This document shows positions 24,672 to 31,700 of a stretch of DNA of 37,150 bases, in pieces. The DNA comes from a virus. A program made the translations under genes and the position numbers. Each line of letters begins with the position of its first letter. Position 1 is the first letter of the stretch. The stretch covers positions 1-37,150 of IMG/VR virus record IMGVR_UViG_3300024346_006454; one strand, given 5' to 3'. Under the pieces are notes generated by a model. The model did not search any database. It was given only the letters and a program-made list of their open reading frames with translations, and had not been told where the DNA came from.

Positions 24672-25534
24672 GAACATTTGCCTTTGGATGTAGTTTAACA
24701 CAATATTTTTATCCTACATGGGCTGACATCTTAATACATCATTATAAACAAGAAGGTGCCACTGTTGGAGAGAACTGGGGACGTAGTGGTGCAGGTAATC
24801 AATATATTTCAACTCGGCTATGGGAAGCACATACTGAACATAAGTTTAATAAAGATGATATTATCTTATTGCAATGGTCTAGTTTTTTTAGAGAAGATAG
24901 ATTTCATATGGGCAAAGGCTGGCACACTCCAGGTAACTTTAGTAAATCAACAGTAGGACAAGACATTCCGTTTGTACTTAACAGTTGGCGGTACGAGTCT
25001 ATGTGGCAATGGGCTGACATGGCCTGGGCTACAATGCGTGATTGTGCATTAATAAGCAGTACACATAAAGCATTAGAAAGTTTAGGATGTAGAGTTATAT
25101 CCACAGGATTTAGACAACCTACTGAAGGTTGGGACGAACTTAGTAAAGAATTTAATACTAAAAATAAATATTTAGAATTAGAAGATGTAAGAGCTATATT
25201 AGAAAAATATAAAGACGATATTAAAACTACATGTCCACCAATACTTAATGCACTAGGATTTGGAGTTGACGACGAGTTTTTTAAAACAAGACCAACTAGT
25301 ATACCTGATCCAAATCCAGAACTTTTACACTTACATCAGCCCGAAGTACACCCACTTACACACGAAGCGGCAGACTTTGTACAAGAACATATATGTAAAT
25401 TAAATAACAAAACATTAGCCTTTGTTGACAAATGGAAGCAAACATTGACAGCTGAAGGATCAATAAAACTTTACGAATTAGACTGGTTCAACTCAGAAGT
25501 ACATGGCTGGTCAGACGATAGATGGAGACCTTAG
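24668..25534 (+). CDS. SGNH-hydrolase-like protein (288 aa)
   Basis: It starts at GTG 24668, overlapping the halogenase stop by four bases. Block I is FAFGCSLT with the candidate nucleophile Ser9. Block II is ENWGRSGAGNQYI (Gly38, Asn44), and LLQWSSFFRE fits block III. Near residue 226, PEVHPLTHEAADFV fits block V with the catalytic His, and Glu stands where Asp is usual (DxH). SGNH proteins of marine phages are usually annotated as putative esterases or acyltransferases. Here it could add or remove acyl groups on a glycan. Its end abuts the next gene. The catalytic Ser-His pair is visible; the assignment is moderate. Confidence 0.65.
   Translation: MRTFAFGCSLTQYFYPTWADILIHHYKQEGATVGENWGRSGAGNQYISTRLWEAHTEHKFNKDDIILLQWSSFFREDRFHMGKGWHTPGNFSKSTVGQDIPFVLNSWRYESMWQWADMAWATMRDCALISSTHKALESLGCRVISTGFRQPTEGWDELSKEFNTKNKYLELEDVRAILEKYKDDIKTTCPPILNALGFGVDDEFFKTRPTSIPDPNPELLHLHQPEVHPLTHEAADFVQEHICKLNNKTLAFVDKWKQTLTAEGSIKLYELDWFNSEVHGWSDDRWRP
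25524..25527 (+). promoter_or_regulatory. Shine-Dalgarno GGAG choosing the start at 25536
   Basis: GGAG eight bases before ATG 25536. An in-frame ATG at 25503 would add eleven residues that are not part of the HAD fold and lie inside the previous gene. Confidence 0.6.
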
Positions 25535-25535
25535 A

Positions 25536-26099
25536 ATGAGTACCCCCGTAATAGGACTAGACAGAGACGGAACAATAAATGTAGACATAGGCACATACGT
25601 AACAAAGCCCGAGCAGTTTACACCTATTGAAGGCAGTCTAGAAGCAGTTAAGATGATACGTAACAAGGGTTATGATGTAGTTATTTTAACTAATCAAGCA
25701 GGCATAACAAAGGGTATAATGGATCCGGTAGACGTTGACATTGTTAATAATTATATGTTAGAATTACTTTGGAATATAGGTTGTAGGAGCATCAACGGAT
25801 TGTATTATAGCACATCTAACTTAAAAGAAGACGTATATGCTAAACCTAATACAGGCATGTTTAAGCGTGCCGCGGCAGAAATCGGAGTTGATTGGAAGAA
25901 TGGTGTGTATGTAGGAGATAAAATTAGTGATTTAAAAGCCGCTGTAAAGGCTAAAGCAAAGCCTATACTAGTACGCACAGGACATGGCGCTGAAACAGCT
26001 AAGAAGTTAAATACATTTGCTAACAAAGACCTTAAAAAACAAACAGAAACATTTGATAATCTAAATCAGTTTGCTCATAGCCTAGTAGATTTAACTTAA
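25536..26099 (+). CDS. gmhB: GmhB-like HAD-IIIA phosphatase (D-glycero-D-manno-heptose 1,7-bisphosphate phosphatase) (187 aa)
   Basis: HAD motifs are complete: GLDRDGTIN (Asp9, Asp11), VILTNQAGITKG (Thr52, Asn53), KPNTGMFKRAA (Lys103) and YVGDKISDLKAA (Asp128, Asp132). NQAGI.KG and KP..GM are typical of GmhB and its histidinol-phosphatase relatives. GmhB removes the 7-phosphate in the ADP-heptose route between the two HldE steps. The zinc-binding Cys loop of E. coli GmhB (C...CDCRKP) is absent here (YSTSNLKEDVYAKP). hldE and hldD homologs in the window favour the heptose role. Last gene of the enzyme operon; start two bases after the previous stop. Confidence 0.8.
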   Translation: MSTPVIGLDRDGTINVDIGTYVTKPEQFTPIEGSLEAVKMIRNKGYDVVILTNQAGITKGIMDPVDVDIVNNYMLELLWNIGCRSINGLYYSTSNLKEDVYAKPNTGMFKRAAAEIGVDWKNGVYVGDKISDLKAAVKAKAKPILVRTGHGAETAKKLNTFANKDLKKQTETFDNLNQFAHSLVDLT

Positions 26100-26127
26100 A
26101 TTGTACTGTTACATATCTTTGTAAAAC

Positions 26128-26135
26128 GATAAATA
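26128..26135 (+). promoter_or_regulatory. T4-type late promoter octamer GATAAATA
   Basis: GATAAATA in the 54-base gap between the enzyme operon and the second structural block, 18 bases before ATG 26154, with GGAG at 26142-26145. Confidence 0.55.
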
Positions 26136-26153
26136 CAATATGGAGCATGAACA

Positions 26154-26666
26154 ATGAATAAACTTCTGACAAATCTTTTCAGTAAAGGTGCAAATAACAC
26201 CATTCATCTGCCAGACAGATCGAGTTTTAGTTATAAAGGTAGCTGGATTGGGGTGCAATATAATACAGTTGTAGACTCATTTCATTTAGGTGAATACAGC
26301 AGTGCAGTGTATCAAATTACAGTAGAATTTGATTCAAATGAAAAAGAGATTATGCAATTATCAGTAGTTGCTAGACCAGATAGAGCTGTTGCAAATATAT
26401 TTGGACGTTCAAGTATTAACCAAGAATTAGTAAATTTATCTGTCACAGTTGATGCAAGTACGGTAAAGATTAACGCTAGTCCAACGTCAAATATTTACGC
26501 TGGTGCTAAGTTAATTTTCCATGCTACGTATGCAAAAACTATTCATCAGCTTACTCCTCCTGCGATAGTCGCAGATGTATCCACTGTAGAGGAGTCTGGG
26601 GTAAATACTTTTGATGCAACAACTACGTATTTCGATAATACAAACATAACATTTGATAAGGTGTAA
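26154..26666 (+). CDS. Virion structural protein (170 aa)
   Basis: A 170-residue protein with a beta-rich core (FSYKGSWIGVQYNTVVDSFH, YQITVEFDSNEKE, NLSVTVDASTVKI, KLIFHATYAKTIH). The pattern is like small structural proteins next to tail-fibre genes in T4-like cyanophages, though I cannot name the family. First gene after a late octamer with a GGAG site. It is followed after three bases by the cupredoxin-tipped fibre protein, so the two are probably co-translated. Confidence 0.65.
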   Translation: MNKLLTNLFSKGANNTIHLPDRSSFSYKGSWIGVQYNTVVDSFHLGEYSSAVYQITVEFDSNEKEIMQLSVVARPDRAVANIFGRSSINQELVNLSVTVDASTVKINASPTSNIYAGAKLIFHATYAKTIHQLTPPAIVADVSTVEESGVNTFDATTTYFDNTNITFDKV

Positions 26667-26669
26667 GGA

Positions 26670-28148
26670 ATGGCAAAATCAACAATTAACTTAGGTACAG
26701 CCGCAAACGACGGTACTGGCGATAATCTTAGAGCAGGTGCTACTAAGGTTAATGCTAACACGGACGAGCTGTATAACGCTTTAGGCGACGGAACAAATAT
26801 TAAAGATATCGTCAATTCAAGTATGGAACTTGATGTACAAAATGACGATTCAAAGATTAACAAAGTAGCATTCCATGCCGCAACGTTAAACCAAATGAAC
26901 GCAATTAGTACAAGCACATATCATGGTGCAATGCTACACGTACATGAAGGTGGAACAGTTTATGTTGCACACGCGAGTGCATGGCGTAAATTACTTTTAG
27001 ATGCAAGTGCAGGAGCAATTCCTAATTATACTGACCCACTTAAACCTATTGCATACATAGGAAATATTAATTCATTATCAGATGTTGATACTGTATCACA
27101 AGCACCACAAGCTGGCAACGTTCTTAAATGGGACGGAGGCAAATGGGCACCTGGAGTTGACGTATCATCAGGCGGAGCGGCAGTTGATGCTGGCACCCTT
27201 GATGGCTTTGACAGCTCGTACTTTACAAACTACAATAACTTAAACAACAAGCCAACCATTCCAACATCGCTTGTTAATTTAAGTATTACAGACGGCTCAA
27301 GTGGACAAGTTTTATCTGCAAACGGTAATGGAACATTTACATTTATTACACCAGCGGCAGGCGGATTACAAAATATTTTCCAAACAGTTGAAGGTGATAC
27401 AGGTACTACTACAGCAAATTCACAAACAGATACATTAACAGTTGCAGGTGGTACAAACATTACAACTAGTATTGTTGGCGATACACTAACTATTAATTAT
27501 AGTGGTGATGCACTAAGTGGTGAAGCTAACCAAAACGCATTTAGTAATGTACAATCAGACGCAGGATTAGCGGCGGCTGATAGTAAAACTGATACACTAA
27601 CTATTGCAGGTGGTACAAATATTACTACAGCAGTATCAGGTGACACAGTTACTATTAACGGAACAGTTCCAACGTTTGCAAGTTTATCAGATACAGATTT
27701 AACAGGAGCAACAGCAGGTAACGTACTTGTGTATAACGGAACTAATTGGATAGATAGTCCAAATACATACGATATGATTGCATATCCTGCAATGACAATG
27801 TTAATTGTAACAGCTGATAGTAATAATGGATATAAGTTTAGTCAATACGGCAACACAGAAGATCCAACAATTTATGCTTTGGCAGGAGCAACTATTGCAT
27901 TTAAAATTAACAGTGGAGCAAATCATCCATTCCAAATTGAAACAAGTGGAGGATCAGCATACGATAATGGACTTGTTCATGTTGCATTAGACGGAACAGA
28001 AACAACAGGGTCAGATGCACAGGCTAAAACATCAGGAACATTATATTGGCAAGTCCCAGCTAACATTAGCGGCAACTATCAATATCAATGTACAGTACAC
28101 GGTTCAATGCAAGGTACTATTGTAGTTAAAGCATTGAGTGCAATCTAA
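26670..28148 (+). CDS. Tail-fibre-like protein with C-terminal cupredoxin domain (492 aa)
   Basis: The N-terminus STINLGTAANDGTGDNLRAG...KVNANTDELYNAL is a module known from T4-like cyanophage structural proteins. The middle has two repeats of (S/D)SKTDTLT(I/V)AGGTNITT...GDT(L/V)TIN and two (V/L).(K/Y)(W/N)(D/G)G..W adaptor-like hairpins. The last ~110 residues form a cupredoxin: GATIAFKINSGANHPFQI (His419), LYWQVPANISGNYQYQCTVHGSMQG (Cys474, His477, Met480). His, Cys, His, Met is the full type-1 copper ligand set. Plastocyanin-like domains normally carry electrons; on a virion the domain may bind copper or act only as a binding fold. No signal peptide. Three bases after the preceding gene. 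Confidence 0.8.
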   Translation: MAKSTINLGTAANDGTGDNLRAGATKVNANTDELYNALGDGTNIKDIVNSSMELDVQNDDSKINKVAFHAATLNQMNAISTSTYHGAMLHVHEGGTVYVAHASAWRKLLLDASAGAIPNYTDPLKPIAYIGNINSLSDVDTVSQAPQAGNVLKWDGGKWAPGVDVSSGGAAVDAGTLDGFDSSYFTNYNNLNNKPTIPTSLVNLSITDGSSGQVLSANGNGTFTFITPAAGGLQNIFQTVEGDTGTTTANSQTDTLTVAGGTNITTSIVGDTLTINYSGDALSGEANQNAFSNVQSDAGLAAADSKTDTLTIAGGTNITTAVSGDTVTINGTVPTFASLSDTDLTGATAGNVLVYNGTNWIDSPNTYDMIAYPAMTMLIVTADSNNGYKFSQYGNTEDPTIYALAGATIAFKINSGANHPFQIETSGGSAYDNGLVHVALDGTETTGSDAQAKTSGTLYWQVPANISGNYQYQCTVHGSMQGTIVVKALSAI

Positions 28149-28162
28149 GGAAATAGGAATAA

Positions 28163-28720
28163 ATGGCAACAGTAATTAACGATAAATTCCAAGCACAGAA
28201 CGGATTTGAAAGTCCTAACTTTACAGTTGATACAACTGGTAAGTTAACTACTCCAATCATTGACGTTCAAAGTATTTTGCTTAATGGAACACCGTTTGTG
28301 GCATATGTTCCGCCAGCAGATGATACAGGTGATGACACAGGTACACAAGTATCAAACAGTTTTGAAAGCCTTGCTGTAACAGGTGGTGTTTTCAAAGTTA
28401 ATTACTTAGGTAGTACATCATTATCCGTAGTTAATGGTAGATTAACAATTAACAGTGTTGGTGCTATACCAGGTAGTATTGACAACGTAGAAATTGGATA
28501 CAATACTCCTTCACAGATTAGAGTACATACAATTGATATGGCGCCTAACCCGGATAGTACAGCATCGACTATAAATATGAATGGTGCATCGGTTAAAGGT
28601 GATGTTAATATCGCAAATAACGTGGTTTTGGTTAACCAGCCTACTGTAGGCACCCACGCAACAAGTAAAGGTTATGTAGACGCAACGGCAACTGCCCTTG
28701 CTGTAGCATTTGGAGCATAA
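28163..28720 (+). CDS. Virion structural protein (185 aa)
   Basis: A 185-residue protein with an N-terminal MATVINDKFQAQNGFESPNF, a beta-rich body (FKVNYLGSTSLSVVNGRLTI) and a C-terminal AT.KGYVDATATALA segment like the KxYVDxx endings of phage fibre proteins. An acidic linker DDTGDDTGTQ lies near residues 52-63. It sits between the cupredoxin fibre and the 1979-residue giant, and its stop is 3 bases before the next ATG. Probably a fibre component; family not identified. Confidence 0.65.
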   Translation: MATVINDKFQAQNGFESPNFTVDTTGKLTTPIIDVQSILLNGTPFVAYVPPADDTGDDTGTQVSNSFESLAVTGGVFKVNYLGSTSLSVVNGRLTINSVGAIPGSIDNVEIGYNTPSQIRVHTIDMAPNPDSTASTINMNGASVKGDVNIANNVVLVNQPTVGTHATSKGYVDATATALAVAFGA

Positions 28721-28723
28721 AGA

Positions 28724-31700
28724 ATGGCTAAGAAAAAGATTTATAATTACAAGTTTTACCCAGGACTAGGATTAAATGATAACTCATATCCGAATGCATG
28801 GGCATTACTTACAACTAACAAAGATTTTATTAAGAAAGAAGTTGCGGCATGGATTTTACAACAAGTAAACGATAATGCAACTGGCTTTGTTGGTTATACA
28901 TATGATTCAGCAAGATGCGAAAGAGATACAGGTTTTAATATTGATGCTTGGGCACACGACTTACGCTACACAGGTAACGAAGAAACAACAAGAATTTCAC
29001 ATACATATTGGGAACAAGATGTTGCACAAGTTGATGGCGATAGAGTAGCAGAAATTAGAGCAAAAGAATTTACACGTGACTTAATTGTTAACCATGTGTT
29101 CAACAACAGTCCACAGTCAACACCATACCAAGGTAACGTAGCACAAGTTACTAACGGTGTAAATGGTGAAGGTGCGGCTGGCACACGTATTCAAACACTT
29201 TCAGGAATTGTTATTAGTGTACTAACTACTGGAACAAGTGCATTACCAACATTTGAGCGTAAAGGCTTAGGACATGTAAGATTCCAAGGTAACTACGATG
29301 CTAGTGACTTATTAATTGTAACTAATACAACTAAAACTGAAGTTATCTATAACTTTACTGATGTACTTAAAGGCGGTAAAGTAACAAGAATTGACGATGT
29401 TACACCAAGAGATTCAAGTGGATATGTACCAAAATATGATAGTACATCATCTAACGAAAATGCAGATGCAGACTTTCCAAAATACTTGCAAGTTACTGAC
29501 GCTGTTACAATTTTAGATCTTACACATAATACTGAAGGACAATCAGAAACAGACGAATTACAAATCTTTATTGACTCACCAGAGCAGATTACAAGACCAT
29601 ATGACTTTGGATCAGACGCTATTGAACGTATGCGTATTGCTCCACCGTTAAGTATGCTTGATGCTGACTTTGAGTACGGACTACAGCCTACTAAATGGTC
29701 AGCTATTGGTATGATGCGTGGTTATCCAAGTGTTTACGAACTTCCAGGTACTGATACACAAGTACTGAGTGTTGTTACAGATGCTTCATCAGGTACAGCA
29801 GGAATTGGTGCTTCAAAAATTACAGTTACAACAGTTGGTGCACACGGCTTTGAACCAGGTACTCCAATTACAATTAAAGCACTTGAAGATAGTGTAGGTG
29901 GAGCGGCAAGGTCAGAAGGTTCTTTTATTATTGACGATGTCCCAACAACTACAACATTCGTATATTACGCTAAAGCAAAAGTTGGTACAACATCCGGCGA
30001 AGTACTTTCAACAACTTATACACAGTTACGTAAAGGTGCGTTCTATACTGGTGCAAGTGTTGGACAGCCGTTGTTTACAGTATTGAGTAATGGTACAAAT
30101 GGTACTATGACACTAAGTTTAGCGGCACAACAAAGTGAAAACAGATTAGCGTTTACAGGTGATGTACCAGAAGTTGGTGCACCAATTGCTAACGTGGCAT
30201 TCCCAACAGGAACACAGGTTACTGCTATTGCAAGTACTCCAGACGGTAATGCATTACCACTAAATTTAGTAAATGATGTTAATATTGGTAATACTGATAT
30301 TGAAGTTTCAAGTACAACAGGTATTGTTGTAGGACTAGCGGCTGATAACGGTAGTGGAGATGCTATCTTTGTTAACAATATTGCTGGAACTACACTTAGT
30401 ATGAGTGGTTCATTTACAAGTGCAATTACAAGAAACACAGAAACTTATACAGGTGTAACAGGAACAATTACAGCACCTACAGGTACAAATGCACAGTTTA
30501 CAATTTCAAGAACTGGCACAGCATATGCAGTAGATACAATTTCACAAGCAGGATCAGGATACAAAGCAGGTGACAGATTATTAGTCACAGGTGATAACTT
30601 AGGTGGTAACACACCTGCACATGATGCAACAATATTAGTTACAACAGTTAGTGGAACAGGAGCAGTTACAGCCGCAACAGTTAGCGGAACTGCACTAAGT
30701 GGAACTATTGCATACACAGGACCAACAGCAGTATTAACACAAGACGGCGGTACAATAGGAAGCACACAATTTGATATTAACTATTCCAGCGGAAGTTATA
30801 CAACAGTAGATGCTAACTCACCAAACGATTCATCAGGGTATGCACTTGGTGATAGATTAAGAATTACAGGTAGCTCAGTATTAGGTGGTACAGGTCAAGA
30901 CGGTAATCAAAATGCTAGTGGTAATGACTTTGTTGCTAGAGTTACAAGTGTTGGCGCCGGCGGATCAATTACTGCATTAGTACCAGACAATGGTGGATGG
31001 AGTATAGGTACACCTCCAAGTCAAACAAGAAGTTATAGCTTTGGCGGATCAGACTTAGCGTTTACAGGTGGTACAGGATCAGGAATACAGTTTGCTATTA
31101 ATGTTAATAGCGGTGCGTATTCATATCAATCTTTTGGACAAGACGGTACAGGTTACACAACAGCAGATACACTTGTTTGTAGTGGTGCTTTAATGGGCGG
31201 ATCAAGTCCGGCTAACGATGTATATTTAAGAGTTGTTTCAGTTAACGGCGTTGGTGCAATCACTGATGTACGTGTAGAAGGATCAGACGAATCAACTGTG
31301 CCAACAGCCGCAGATGCTGGTGTATTTGAAAGTAAAACTTTAGTAAATTTAACTGGTTCTGGTGCAACATTTGATATATCAAATGATGGATCAAACTACA
31401 GTGTAACAGTTACAGCAAATGGTACAAACTATCACACTGGTCAAACTTATGTAATCGCAGGTAATTTAATTGGAGGATCTACTCCGGCTAATGATGCAAC
31501 TATTACAATTGATAGTGTTGGCGGAACAGACGGTGCTATTGCAACAGCAAGTGTTGCAGGTAGTGCACCAGCATTACCAACAGTGTTTACAGGACAAGCA
31601 GGAGCAAACCAAGCACACGCAGGTACAAGCGGAACATTTAATATTACTAGAACTTCAGGTACATATAGTCTTGCTATTAACGCAAGTGGTAGCGGATACG

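Noticed and set aside
28145-28175. AATAAATG before the 185-residue gene as a late octamer
   Set aside because: It overlaps the start codon itself and its last base does not match, so it cannot serve as a promoter for that gene.
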